DNA of 64,000 bases. It comes from Limisphaera sp026417315 (GTDB lineage: Bacteria; Verrucomicrobiota; Verrucomicrobiia; Limisphaerales; Limisphaeraceae). The stretch lies in NCBI RefSeq assembly GCF_049537125.1, contig NZ_JBMVQY010000001.1, positions 1,736,001 through 1,800,000 on the forward strand, in the 5' to 3' direction. The number at the start of each line of letters is the position of its first letter. Positions within the stretch are counted from its first letter, which is position 1. Under the pieces are notes generated by a model. It did not search any database, was not told the DNA's origin, and worked only from the letters and a program-made list of their open reading frames with translations. Position numbers and translations under genes: made by a program. Shown here one piece after another: positions 25,749 through 34,972 of this stretch.

Positions 25749-27242
25749 TCAGGGCTCGGGCTTCTTGCGGCGACCGGATTCGGCGCGCGCGCGGCGGTCG
25801 GATTTGTCGCTTCGGATGGGCGGGATGGTTTGGGGGCGCGGTCGGGGCACGAGCACAATGGGACAGCCTTCGAAGCCAAAGGCCTTGCGCAGTTCGCCCA
25901 CCAGGTACTTTTTGTAGGGCTCGGAGAAGCCTTCGTCGCGGTTGACGAACATGAGGAAGGTGGGCGGGGTGTGGCTGATTTGCGTGGCGTAAAAGAACTT
26001 GAGCCGGTGTCCCTGTTTGCTGACGGGCTGCCGACGCTCGACCGCCTCATGGAGGGTGCGGTTCAAGAGGGCGGTGGGCACGGTTTGGCGCATTTGGGCG
26101 GCGACGTACCGGACGGCTTCCAACACGCGGTCGAGTTGGAATCCGGTCACGGCCGAAGTGAAGAGGACGGGGGCGTAGTCGAGGAAGAACAGTTTCTCGC
26201 GTACCCAGCTGCCGAAGAGTTGCAAGGGATCGGGGGGGCGTTCCTCCCGTTTGCCCCGTGGGCCGCCGGCCTGGCGTTTGGCCCACTCCTTTTGCACGGT
26301 TTCGTGGAACAGGTCCCACTTGTTGACCAGCAACACACACGGTTTGCCCGCTTCCACGATCAGCCCGCCGATTTTTTTGTCCTGCTCGACGATTCCGGCC
26401 TCGGCGTCCAGGACAAAGAGGACCAGATCGGCGCGGCGAATGGAGGCCTCGGCGCGGGTGATGCTGAAGAACTCGATGGCGTCGGCGCGGCGCCGGTGTT
26501 TCCGCAGGCCGGCGGTGTCGATGAGGATGTACGATTCCTTGCGACCTTCGACTTCGATCTCGAAGGGCACATCCACGGCATCCCGGGTGGTGCCGGGGAT
26601 GGGGCTGACGATGACGCGGGCCGAACCGATGAGCGCATTGATCAGGGAAGATTTGCCGACGTTGGGGCGACCGACGACGGCCAGTTTGAGGGGCTGAGGG
26701 GTTGAGGTTTCCTCGGGAGATTCGACCGGCGCGGGCCCGGGCAGGAGGGCCAGCGCAGTGCGCATGAGCGGTTCCAACCCCCGACCATGCTCGGCGGACA
26801 CGGGAAAGATGCGTTCAAAGCCGAGCTCGGCGAACTCGACGATCTGACTGTCCCATTCCGGGGTGTCGGCCTTGTTGGCCACGACCAGGACGGGTTTGCC
26901 GCTGGCGCGGAGCCACTCGGCCACTTCTTCGTCCAAGGGGACCAGTCCCTCCCGAACATCCACGACGAAAAAGATCACGGCCGCCGAGGCCACCGCCAGT
27001 TCCACCTGTTGGCGCGTGGCCTCCGTGAGGATGTCCGGTGCCTTTTCGCCGGGGCGCAGTCCGATCCCGCCGGTGTCGACCAGCGTGAACGGGCGGCCGC
27101 GCCATTCGACCTCGGCGGTGACCCGATCCCGGGTTACCCCGGGTTGATCGTGCACGATGGCGATGCGACGACCGGCCAGGCGATTGAACAAGGCGGATTT
27201 GCCCACGTTGGGTCGCCCGACGATGGCGATGATCTGCGACAT
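25749..27242 (-). CDS. der: Ribosome biogenesis GTPase Der (EngA)
   Basis: A 497-aa GTPase with two tandem G domains and a C-terminal KH-like domain, needed for 50S subunit assembly. G domain 1 begins IIAIVGRPNVGKSALFNRLAG at residue 4 and has DTGGIGL and NKAD; G domain 2 begins LAVVGRPNVGKSSLINALIG near residue 180 with DTAGLRK and NKWD. The KH-like part ends KAFGFEGCPIVLVPRPR and a basic tail of about 25 residues follows. An insert between NKWDLFHETV and the next helix (GGPRGKREERPPDP) lengthens it slightly over E. coli Der. The open frame extends upstream, but the first GTPase strand begins at the ATG at 27242. It is a single-copy housekeeping gene; no partner genes are adjacent. Confidence 0.97.
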   Translation of the reverse strand: MSQIIAIVGRPNVGKSALFNRLAGRRIAIVHDQPGVTRDRVTAEVEWRGRPFTLVDTGGIGLRPGEKAPDILTEATRQQVELAVASAAVIFFVVDVREGLVPLDEEVAEWLRASGKPVLVVANKADTPEWDSQIVEFAELGFERIFPVSAEHGRGLEPLMRTALALLPGPAPVESPEETSTPQPLKLAVVGRPNVGKSSLINALIGSARVIVSPIPGTTRDAVDVPFEIEVEGRKESYILIDTAGLRKHRRRADAIEFFSITRAEASIRRADLVLFVLDAEAGIVEQDKKIGGLIVEAGKPCVLLVNKWDLFHETVQKEWAKRQAGGPRGKREERPPDPLQLFGSWVREKLFFLDYAPVLFTSAVTGFQLDRVLEAVRYVAAQMRQTVPTALLNRTLHEAVERRQPVSKQGHRLKFFYATQISHTPPTFLMFVNRDEGFSEPYKKYLVGELRKAFGFEGCPIVLVPRPRPQTIPPIRSDKSDRRARAESGRRKKPEP

Positions 27243-27632
27243 GCGCCGAGTCTGTGCCGGGCCGGGCAACGACGAAAGCCCAAAGGCCCGACCCGCCCCC
27301 GGAGCTTCCTCCCGGCAGGGCGCGCGAATCCGTCGGACGGACCCGAGGGCCAAGCTTTTTCGGTTCGCGCGAGTCCGCCCGGACGTGGCATGCCCTTCGG
27401 AGGACGGGGCTGGTAGGGGGTTCGGGTGCGGGGACCGGGCGGACGGCTCCGGGACCGAGACCCTGCGCAAAATGGCGTTCCAAGGGCGCGGTCGTTCCGC
27501 TGCGAGCGGGCCGGGTCGCGGTGGCCAGTGGCTTTGTGCCTGGGCTCCGGAGGGATGGCTTTTGCCGGTCGGCGACGGGCCGGGACCGGTTTCGTGTATC
27601 ATGGGCGGGCAGGGATGCAGTCCAGTTCGTTC

Positions 27633-27661
27633 TTGCCTGTCCCGGGGGCCCGCCCTTTAAC
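27633..27661 (+). promoter_or_regulatory. Candidate promoter of the receiver-domain gene
   Basis: TTGCCT (27633-27638), 17 nt, TTTAAC (27656-27661); ATG at 27683. Fits the recurrent spacing. Confidence 0.35.
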
Positions 27662-27682
27662 TGGGCGTGGCGATCGTCACGC

Positions 27683-28090
27683 ATGACCGCACCAGCCACC
27701 AGCAGCCATCCGAGTGTCCCGCCGGGCCGGCCCGTCGTCTTCGCGGTGGACGACGAGGTGATGATCCTGGAACTGATCGCCATGGTCTTGTCGCCCCATG
27801 GATTTCAAGTGGAGACGTTCGACGACCCGGTACGGGCGCTGGAGGCGGTCAAGGCGGACCCGGCCCGGGTGTCGCTGGTGATCACGGACTACGCCATGCA
27901 CACGATGAATGGCATGGAGTTCATCGAACAATGCCGCGTGGTGGCGCCCGATCTGAAAATCATCCTGGCCAGCGGCACGGTGAACGAACAGGTGTACGCG
28001 CACTCCCCGGTGAAGCCGGACGCATTTCTGGCCAAGCCGTTTCAAACTGCGCAACTGGTGGCCATGGTGCGTCAGTTGACGGGTCGCTAG
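27683..28090 (+). CDS. CheY-like stand-alone receiver protein
   Basis: A 135-aa single-domain response regulator. VVFAVDDEVMILELI gives the acidic pocket D23-D24, LVITDYAMHTMNG holds the phosphorylation site D69, the switch residue is S97 in ILASG, and K118 is in FLAKPFQ. There is no output domain, so it works by protein contact or as a phosphate relay. No kinase gene is next to it. The ATG at 27683 gives a 16-residue Ser/Pro-rich start before the fold; a longer open frame upstream has no family content. The GH5 gene follows after 49 bp on the same strand and could be co-transcribed, though a functional link is not obvious. Confidence 0.9.
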   Translation: MTAPATSSHPSVPPGRPVVFAVDDEVMILELIAMVLSPHGFQVETFDDPVRALEAVKADPARVSLVITDYAMHTMNGMEFIEQCRVVAPDLKIILASGTVNEQVYAHSPVKPDAFLAKPFQTAQLVAMVRQLTGR

Positions 28091-28139
28091 TGTTCCTTTT
28101 CCCAACCAGGATCCTCATCCCTCACATCCCGCAGGTCGC

Positions 28140-29225
28140 ATGACACGTCGCCAGTTCCTTCGACTCAGTGGCGCCGCCCTGGCGGTGTCGGCATGGAAAG
28201 GCCGGGCCGCCACGGCTGCCCCCCGCCCCGAGCTTCCCGACCCCAGTCCGAAGCGGCTGCCGCGCTGGCGCGGATTCAATTTGTTGGAGAAGTTCACGGC
28301 GCGTCCGGAGGGAAACCCGCCGTTCCGCGAATCGGATTTTGAGTGGATCGCCGAGCTGGGCTTCAATTTCGTGCGCCTGCCGATGTCCTACCGCTGCTGG
28401 GCCACGGCGGAGGAACCCACCCGGTTGCAGGAGGAGCCGTTGACGCACGTGGACCAGGCCGTGGCTTGGGGACGGCGCTACGGGATTCATGTCAATCTCA
28501 ATCTGCATCGGGCGCCGGGTTACTGCGTCAACCCGCCCAAGGAGCCGATGGATCTGTGGTCCGATCCACGGGCCCTGGAGGCTTGTGCGTTTCACTGGGC
28601 GCATTTTGCCCGCCGCTACAAGGGCATCTCCAACCGCCACCTGAGTTTCGATTTGTTGAACGAGCCGCCCGACATTCCGGAGGCGACCTACGCGCGCGTC
28701 GTCCGGCACTTGGTGCAGGCGATCCGCAGCGAGGATCCGGACCGCCTGATCATCGCCGACGGACTCCGGTGGGGGCTCGATCCCGTCCCGAGCCTGGCCG
28801 ACCTGGGCATTGCCCAAAGCACCCGGGGTTACCAACCCATGGAGATCAGTCATTACCGGGCCGGTTGGATTCGGGGCTCCGATCGCTGGCCCGAACCCAC
28901 GTGGCCCTTGCGCCGCGGCGACCAGGTGGTGGACAAGGAAACCCTGCGCCGGGAGCGCATCGAGCCGTGGCGCCGGCTGCAACAACAGGGCGTGGGGGTG
29001 CATGTCGGCGAGTGGGGCGCATTCCAGCACACCCCGCACAAGGTGGTGCTGGCCTGGATGCGGGATTGTCTGGAGCTGTGGCAGGAGGCGGGCTGGGGCT
29101 GGGCGCTGTGGAATTTCCGCGGCTCGTTTGGGGTCCTGGACAGCGGCCGCAAGGATGTTGCCTACGAATCCTTTCGGGGCCATCAGCTGGACCGCGCGAT
29201 GTTGGAGCTGCTGCAGGCCCATTGA
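28140..29225 (+). CDS. Glycoside hydrolase family 5 (cellulase-like), Tat-exported
   Basis: A 361-aa TIM-barrel glycosidase. The N-terminus MTRRQFLRLSGAALAVSAW is a twin-arginine signal peptide, so the folded enzyme is exported. RGFNLLEKF and ELGFNFVRLPMSY are typical GH5 entry segments; the acid/base is E175 in FDLLNEP and the nucleophile E291 in VHVGEWGAF. GH5 enzymes cut beta-glucans, mannans and related polymers by a retaining mechanism; the exact substrate is open. W323 and W324 region WALWNFRG fits the conserved tryptophan of the aglycone site. It follows the receiver gene by 49 bp and converges on a GH127 gene, suggesting a role in plant polysaccharide use. Confidence 0.92.
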   Translation: MTRRQFLRLSGAALAVSAWKGRAATAAPRPELPDPSPKRLPRWRGFNLLEKFTARPEGNPPFRESDFEWIAELGFNFVRLPMSYRCWATAEEPTRLQEEPLTHVDQAVAWGRRYGIHVNLNLHRAPGYCVNPPKEPMDLWSDPRALEACAFHWAHFARRYKGISNRHLSFDLLNEPPDIPEATYARVVRHLVQAIRSEDPDRLIIADGLRWGLDPVPSLADLGIAQSTRGYQPMEISHYRAGWIRGSDRWPEPTWPLRRGDQVVDKETLRRERIEPWRRLQQQGVGVHVGEWGAFQHTPHKVVLAWMRDCLELWQEAGWGWALWNFRGSFGVLDSGRKDVAYESFRGHQLDRAMLELLQAH

Positions 29226-29279
29226 GGCAGCGGTTGTGGCGATCGGGCGTCGCGGTCCATTCCTCGGGAAACGCCGTCG

Positions 29280-29329
29280 GGGGCGCCCCGGGCGGCGCCC
29301 CGCACCATGTCTGCGGGCGCTCCGCAGAC
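29280..29329. terminator. Paired GC-rich hairpins between convergent GH5 and GH127 genes
   Basis: GGGGCGCC (29280-29287) pairs with GGCGCCCC (29294-29301), and GTCTGCGG (29309-29316) pairs with CCGCAGAC (29322-29329); both stems are perfect 8-bp. They lie in the 138-bp gap between two convergent genes and may end transcription from both sides. There is no T-tract, so Rho-independent action is uncertain. Confidence 0.4.
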
Positions 29330-29363
29330 GAAACCTCGCAACCCGGGACAACCCGCGGCGCGG

Positions 29364-31907
29364 TTATGGTCGGCGCACGACTCGCACGCCGAAGACACCC
29401 CCGGCGTAGTTGCCGGGATGCGCCTGGAAACGAACGGTGACGCGTTCCTTGCCGCGGGTGAGCCGTTCCGGCAGCGGATAGACCTTGTCCCAGAACTCGT
29501 CGGGCCGGTCTTGATGGAGCCGGGTGGTGGCGATCGTTTCGCCTTCCACGATCACGTCAAAGGTGCGATTGCCCGTTTCACTGCCCCAGTAGGTGATGAC
29601 GAGATCGGCCGGCGCATCCGGGGGCACGGCCACCTCGAAGGCGAACCAGCCACCGTCCCAGGCATGCCGGAATTTTCGGCCGTTGAATTCGCCCGGTGCC
29701 GTCTTTTCTCCGCGCAGGTTGTGATCCCGTTCGGGCTGCATTTCGCCGATGTCGAACCGGTCCACGGTTCGCGCTTCCAGTTCGCGCAGTCGCGCCTGTT
29801 CGGCCTCGTAGGCGGCCCGGCGCTTTTCCCACTCGGCCTCGGTGTAGAGATCCCAGTAGACGGTGTGGCGACAGTCGTAGGTGGCGTACAAGGGGCGCAG
29901 CACGACGTCCCGTGGCCGACCCACGCCCGCGGTGCGAAACTCCAGCGGACGGCCCCAGAGAGGCTGCAGCCAGTCGCGCACGGGTCGGTTCTCCGGGATC
30001 AGCACGGGGACCAGATCCTGGGAACGCGGCGGTCCCACTTCGCCGGCCAGCAGGATCGGCCCGTAGAAGATGGCCACGCGCCGGTCGTTGTCGGGCATCG
30101 GTTCCGTGCGGAGGGCAAAGGGCATCTCGACCTGCACGACGTCGTCCGGATGCCATTCCCGCTCGATGACCGCATACGAACCGGGCCGACTGACGACGTT
30201 GAGGCGCTGACCGTTCAACAGGACGTCAAAGCCGTTGGTGGCCCAGAACGGGTGGCGCACCCGCAGGCTCAGCCGCACCGGTCGTTCCAGCCGGAAGTGG
30301 AGGCGCACGACCGGTTCCTCGGGGAATCGAGTGTGCTGGCGCAACCGGAGTCCATGCTCGGGCCAATGCAATTCGGCCGCGAGGAACTGGTCCACCCACA
30401 GCGTCTGATCGCCGTGGAAAAAGATGTTCTCGTTGTAGCGGGCATGGTTTTCCATGCCCGTGCCACTGCAGCAGGTGAAGGCGTGGTCATCCATGAAGCT
30501 TTTCTGGCCGCCCGGCCGCAGGGGCAGAAAGTACAGAACCTGCCCGGTTTCCGGGTGTTGGGAGGCCAGGATGTGATTCCAAAGGGCCCGTTCGTAGTAG
30601 TCGCCGAGGGCGGCATCCGGCCGCCACCGGTACAGGGCCCGTGCGAGTTTGAGCATGTTGTAGGTGTTGCAGGTCTCGGTGGTGTTGGCGCCGAGCCGGT
30701 TGCTGAGCCGACCGGGCGGTCCGAAGTGTTCGCCCTCGCTGTTGCCCCCCGTGGCATAGGTGTGGCTGCGCAACACGATGTGAAAGAAGTTGCTGGCGAT
30801 GGCGGCATACCGCGGCTCCGCCGTCAATTCGAAGATCCGGGCGGCACCGATGGTTTTGGGGATCTGCGTGTTGGCGTGTTTGCCCCGAAGCTCGTCACGA
30901 CCCTCGGCCAGCGGATCCAGCACGGCGCGGTCGTAGAATTTGCGGGCCAGGTCCAGATAGACCGGGCGACCGGTCCGGGCCGCCAACTCGGCCAACACCT
31001 CGTTCATTCCGCCGTATTCGCATGCGAGCATCCGTTGCCACTGGTCCTCGGTGAGATTCCGGGTGACGTTGTGGACCCAATCTCCCAGGCGCGCCGCGAT
31101 TTCCAGGGCGCGCGCGTTGGTGCAGTAGGCATGCGCGTCCAGCAACCCGGCGAACAATTTGTGCAGGTTGTACCACGGCACCCAGGAGCCGTTCAGATCG
31201 AAGCCGCCGGACCGGATTTCGCCCCGGGCAATCTCCGCGAAAACGCGCCGGCTCTCGGGCATCCCGCCCACGAACCCGTCGCCGCGCGCCTCCTGACAAA
31301 CGGCCAGTTCCTCCACGATGTACTCCACCCGACGCCGGAATTGGGGATCGCCCAGGGCCTGGTACAGTCGGGCGCAGGCAGACAGGTAATGCCCAAGGCT
31401 GTGCCCGGAGATGCTCATGGACTCCCAACCTTCGTACCGTGGCGCTTTGGGCTGCAAACCCGCCTCGGTGCGGTATGGCGCCAGCAAGCGATCCGGCTCC
31501 AACCGCAACAGCCATCGTGCGTCCATTTCCTGCGCCGTTCGAAACGGCCCGGGCAAAAGTCGCACTTGCGACGGCGCAAAGGGCCGGGCCTCCCACGGGA
31601 CCGACTGTGCGGGCGCCGGGAACCACTCCGCGGCACGTGCTGTGGCGCAACCCGCAACACAAACGCAAACCGTCAGCAGGAACGAAATCCGGCCCCGGTG
31701 GACAGCCGATCCGCGGCGTCGCCCCTGCGTCCGATGAACAGCCCCCTGCCCTGCCCTGCCCGGATGCTCCAGCGCTCGACCGCCCCGACGAGCCCGGGCA
31801 GGCGTCGGTTGAGCATCCCACGGTGCCGCGAGCTTTGTGTGCCGCTGGCAAACCGCCACGGCCTTCCTTCCACGGTTCAGCCGCCGGATTTTGTGCAGCC
31901 ATTTCAT
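29364..31907 (-). CDS. Glycoside hydrolase family 127 (beta-L-arabinofuranosidase-like)
   Basis: About 847 aa if started at the ATG at 31907. The GH127 (DUF1680) core carries the zinc-thiolate active site: E411 and C413 in TTETCNTYNM, and C479-C480 in FTCCSGTGMENH, matching E338, C340, C417 and C418 of the studied bifidobacterial enzyme. A C-terminal beta domain (GSETGNRTFDVIVEGE to NYAGGVFGVRVV) follows. The family releases beta-L-arabinofuranose from plant glycans and glycoproteins. The N-terminus is odd: RGRISFLLTVCVCVAGCATARA at residues 71-92 is a signal peptide with a lipobox-like VAGC, but about 70 arginine-rich residues without homology precede it and no ATG, GTG or TTG is found just before it. 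The true start is therefore unclear, perhaps non-canonical. Confidence 0.88.
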   Translation of the reverse strand: MKWLHKIRRLNRGRKAVAVCQRHTKLAAPWDAQPTPARARRGGRALEHPGRAGQGAVHRTQGRRRGSAVHRGRISFLLTVCVCVAGCATARAAEWFPAPAQSVPWEARPFAPSQVRLLPGPFRTAQEMDARWLLRLEPDRLLAPYRTEAGLQPKAPRYEGWESMSISGHSLGHYLSACARLYQALGDPQFRRRVEYIVEELAVCQEARGDGFVGGMPESRRVFAEIARGEIRSGGFDLNGSWVPWYNLHKLFAGLLDAHAYCTNARALEIAARLGDWVHNVTRNLTEDQWQRMLACEYGGMNEVLAELAARTGRPVYLDLARKFYDRAVLDPLAEGRDELRGKHANTQIPKTIGAARIFELTAEPRYAAIASNFFHIVLRSHTYATGGNSEGEHFGPPGRLSNRLGANTTETCNTYNMLKLARALYRWRPDAALGDYYERALWNHILASQHPETGQVLYFLPLRPGGQKSFMDDHAFTCCSGTGMENHARYNENIFFHGDQTLWVDQFLAAELHWPEHGLRLRQHTRFPEEPVVRLHFRLERPVRLSLRVRHPFWATNGFDVLLNGQRLNVVSRPGSYAVIEREWHPDDVVQVEMPFALRTEPMPDNDRRVAIFYGPILLAGEVGPPRSQDLVPVLIPENRPVRDWLQPLWGRPLEFRTAGVGRPRDVVLRPLYATYDCRHTVYWDLYTEAEWEKRRAAYEAEQARLRELEARTVDRFDIGEMQPERDHNLRGEKTAPGEFNGRKFRHAWDGGWFAFEVAVPPDAPADLVITYWGSETGNRTFDVIVEGETIATTRLHQDRPDEFWDKVYPLPERLTRGKERVTVRFQAHPGNYAGGVFGVRVVRRP

Positions 31908-32629
31908 AACTCTGGATTGCTGGGTTGGCATCCCGGGTTTGGCTCTGGCCTTGGTTCCGTTGCGCCGGCGCAGTTTTGGAGAACTGCGCCTTGGCCCGAC
32001 GGAACAGGATTCTGCCTGTGCCAGGCACGGGGCGCGACACCAGATTGCGCATTTTTCCCTCCAATTTGCGTCCCGGTTCCGCAGGGCCCGGCGCTGTTCA
32101 GGGGAGCCGAGCCTTTTTGTCCGTTGGTCCACCTCTCGACTGACCGGCCGGTTGAGGGACACGCCCGCGTGGCTTGTCGGTCTTTCGGGAGCGGCCGTTT
32201 GGCCACCGGGCACCAGAACGGGCCGCGCCATGGCGCCTGCCTCGGTCTTGGTACGGCACGGCCTGTGGCGCCGGCACCGGCGTGTCGGGGAATTGCCAGC
32301 GTTCCCTGAGGCCGGGGGTTGTCCCCGGCAAGCCGTAAAAGGGACAGCGAATCCGAGGTGTGGACAACACTGCGGCAGTGTCTCAGGACCCTTGCCCTGA
32401 CCGCTTGCCGAGGGACTTGCGAGAAGTCGGTCACTTTGCGCGAAGTGAGAATCTGCTCTGGTGTCTCTTCCCGGTTTTGGGAAACACGCCGGGGGTTTTC
32501 CCCGCCACGGACATGCATCAGCCCCGGTTTGGGCTAACTTTGCGCCGACGAAACAGCCGGCAGATCCGCCCTGGGCAAGAACGGCTCGGGCGGATGGTGC
32601 CAGAAACGTTTCGGAACCGTGATCCGATC
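31908..32629. other. Gene-free interval between GH127 and dienelactone hydrolase genes
   Basis: About 720 bp between divergent genes. I see no further gene or RNA. It should hold both promoters, but no hexamer pair stands out; a TAACTT at about 32536-32541 lacks a convincing -35. Confidence 0.5.
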
Positions 32630-33439
32630 ATGAAAACGACCGCCTGCAGTTCACTGCTCCTGATTGGCCTGCTGGGTATCGCCCGGCCTGCTTGTTCTCA
32701 AGACTGGGCCCGGGCCCGCCTGGACCGGTCTCCCCGACACCTGGAGTGGGTCCGGGTGCGGTACGACAACCGGGAACTTCAATGCTACGTGGCCCATCCC
32801 GAGCGGCCGCAGCCCGTGCCGGCGGTGGTGGTGATTCACGAGATTTTTGGATTGAGCGACTGGATTCGCAGCGTGACCGATCAACTGGCCGAGGCGGGGT
32901 ACGTGGCGACCGCGCCCGATCTGTTGTCGGGAGCCGCTCCGGGCGGCGGAGGCACCTCCGAGCTTGGATCGCCCGAGGCCGTGCGCAAGGCGATCGCGGG
33001 ACTGCCGCAGGACCAGATCGTGGCCGACCTTCGCGCGGTGATCCGATACGTGTCCCGACTGCCTGCCTGCAACGGCCGGGTGGCCGTGGCCGGCTTTTGT
33101 TGGGGCGGGAGCCAGGCTTTTCGACTGGCCACGCTGGCGCAGGAACCTCGCGCTTACTTCGTGTTCTACGGCGCCGGCCCGGATCGCGAGGAGGACCTGG
33201 CGCGCATCCAGGCGCCCGTCTACGGCTTCTACGCGGGCAACGATGCACGCGTCAATGCCACCCTTGGAGCCACTTCCAATGCCATGAATCGGTTGGGCAA
33301 GCGGTTCGAGCCGGTGATCTACGAGGGCGCCGGGCACGGGTTCATGCGCGCCGGCGAGGCACCGGATGCCTCTCCGGAGAATCGCCGCGCTCGAGAGGCT
33401 GCGTGGGCGCGCTGGAAGAGGCTCCTCGAAGGCCTGTGA
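32630..33439 (+). CDS. Dienelactone hydrolase family protein, exported
   Basis: A 269-aa alpha/beta hydrolase with a signal peptide (about 1-23, cleaved after PACS). The dienelactone hydrolase triad is present: C157 in GFCWGGS, D205 in AGNDARV and H236 in GAGHGFM, with E71 in VIHEIFGL, the residue that activates the cysteine in this family. Family members hydrolyse dienelactone in chloroaromatic breakdown, but many bacterial homologues have other ester substrates, and an exported form beside glycoside hydrolases fits an ester or lactone of plant material better. That is inference. The ATG at 32630 is chosen because the signal peptide starts there; the frame is open further upstream. Confidence 0.92.
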   Translation: MKTTACSSLLLIGLLGIARPACSQDWARARLDRSPRHLEWVRVRYDNRELQCYVAHPERPQPVPAVVVIHEIFGLSDWIRSVTDQLAEAGYVATAPDLLSGAAPGGGGTSELGSPEAVRKAIAGLPQDQIVADLRAVIRYVSRLPACNGRVAVAGFCWGGSQAFRLATLAQEPRAYFVFYGAGPDREEDLARIQAPVYGFYAGNDARVNATLGATSNAMNRLGKRFEPVIYEGAGHGFMRAGEAPDASPENRRAREAAWARWKRLLEGL

Positions 33440-33806
33440 GCCGTTCGAGGACCGGTTTTCTGCCGAGGGGCGTGAGGCTTTTCGGCTCGGTCTCCACGTC
33501 AGGGCGTGCGGCCGCGATGGAAACACCTGCTCTGCCGACGGCCTCCTGCGCCCGGATGACCGCCCTGGGCGAACAGTTCATCCGGACCGTACGCGCCGAC
33601 CCGTCGCAACTTGTTCGCGGCCCGGCTCGAGCCGGAGGTCTCCTCGCCTGATCAGAGTCCCTGTGGGCCGCCATGGCGGGTGACCGGGCCGGAAGCGGTC
33701 GTTGTTGCACCAGCGACGGGGAGAATGCCTCTGCAGGGAGAGGGTCGCCTTGCGGTTGTGGTGTGAGGGCGAGGTTCTCGCGGACAGATCGGGATTTCAA
33801 CGGGCT
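33440..33806. other. Convergent gene-free interval
   Basis: About 370 bp between the 3' ends of the dienelactone hydrolase and nitroreductase genes. No gene, convincing terminator or repeat seen. Confidence 0.5.
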
Positions 33807-34331
33807 TCAAGGCTCGAACTCGTGCACCACCTCGGCCCGGGGCCGCCGCGGGGTCCGCGCCGGTTGTTCGGCCGGCCAGCCAATCGGGAAGAGCGCCACC
33901 GGCCGGAGCCCGGGGCGCAACTTCAGGCGACGCGCCAGCTCCGCCTCGTCGAAGGCACCGACCCAGCAGGTGGCCAATCCCAGCGCCGCCACGGCCAGCT
34001 CCGCATACGCCGCGGCGATCGTGGCGTCCTGAATGCTGTACAGCGTTTCACCCTTGGCCCCGTATTTCGCCGCCGAGCGGGCCGGATCGGCACAGAACAC
34101 CAGCACCACCGGCGCCTGGGCAATGAACATCTGGTTGTAGCACAGGGCGGCCAGCGCACGTATCGTCGGCGGATCTTTCACCACCACGATCTCATAGGCC
34201 TGAAGATTTCCGGCGGACGGCGCCCGCTGGGCCGCTTGCAGGATCTTCTCCAGTTGCTCGGGCGCCAGAGGCCGCGGCTGATAGGCCCGGACCGATTGCC
34301 GGGCCTCCACCGTTGCAAAAAAATCCTTCAT
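33807..34331 (-). CDS. Nitroreductase-family flavoprotein
   Basis: A 174-aa FMN-dependent oxidoreductase of the compact nitroreductase type. FFATVEARQSVRAYQPRPL carries the Arg-Ser-x-Arg FMN-phosphate motif, and APSAGNLQAYEIVVVKD is the second flavin loop. AELAVAALGLATCWVGAFDE and LRPVALFPIGWPAE close the fold. These enzymes work as dimers and reduce nitro groups, quinones or flavins with NAD(P)H; the physiological substrate is unknown. The gene stands alone with a TTGTCG-17-TATGTT promoter upstream. Short members of this family are also often annotated only as oxidoreductases. Confidence 0.93.
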   Translation of the reverse strand: MKDFFATVEARQSVRAYQPRPLAPEQLEKILQAAQRAPSAGNLQAYEIVVVKDPPTIRALAALCYNQMFIAQAPVVLVFCADPARSAAKYGAKGETLYSIQDATIAAAYAELAVAALGLATCWVGAFDEAELARRLKLRPGLRPVALFPIGWPAEQPARTPRRPRAEVVHEFEP

Positions 34332-34344
34332 AGCTCAGGCGCTC

Positions 34345-34373
34345 AACATAAGGAGAGGTGCCACCCGCGACAA
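34345..34373 (-). promoter_or_regulatory. Candidate promoter of the nitroreductase gene
   Basis: Minus strand TTGTCG (34373-34368), 17 nt, TATGTT (34350-34345), then 13 nt to the ATG at 34331. Confidence 0.4.
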
Positions 34374-34937
34374 CCATCAAACCGCGCCGGGCGAAATGCT
34401 GCCCAGGGAACGGGCGGGCTCCGGGCAAAACACCCTGCTCGGTTGCAGCGGCGTTGAACCAGCCGGTCCCGCGTATTCCGAGATCCGCCTTGGGGCGATT
34501 CCCGGAGTGTACCCGGGCTGCGCGAAGGGGCTCCGGGTTTCCCGGGGGCTCGATCTGGTGCGGCAAAGGGACACCGGGGCCTGCGCAGGAGGTACGAACG
34601 AAATGCCGCAGGGGCAACAGAACCCGGAGACGTTCGTCCTGGCCCGCCCGGGTCAGCATTCCGATCGGAATCCGTCCCACGGTTGCGGATTCCGTGGATC
34701 TTGGTGGCGAGGGTCCCGGTCCGGTTCCGCTGCGGCGTCCCGACCGTCGGGCCGGCCATTCATCCCCTTGAGGGTTCCAAGGGCATCCGGCCATGGTATG
34801 CTTCGGTGGTCAGCCGGACCGGAGTCCGTGAGTCGGAGCTCGAAGCCGTTGGGCCGATCCGGCCGTGGATGGGCGGGCGGGTCGCGACTGCTTTGGCATC
34901 GGGCGGGCCATGTTCGACCAGGCCACATGATTGGCAG

Positions 34938-34966
34938 TTGTGGCGCAGGGGCGTTTGGCCTAAATT
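34938..34966 (+). promoter_or_regulatory. Candidate leaderless promoter of the pocR-like gene
   Basis: TTGTGG (34938-34943), 17 nt, TAAATT (34961-34966), then 6 nt to the ATG at 34973. The start of transcription should fall on the ATG, as for nadA. Confidence 0.45.
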
Positions 34967-34972
34967 GGTGCC

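Larger units (their letters stand above)
34332..34972. other. Divergent intergenic region, nitroreductase and pocR-like genes
   Basis: About 640 bp with a candidate promoter at each end and no visible gene or RNA between them. Confidence 0.5.
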
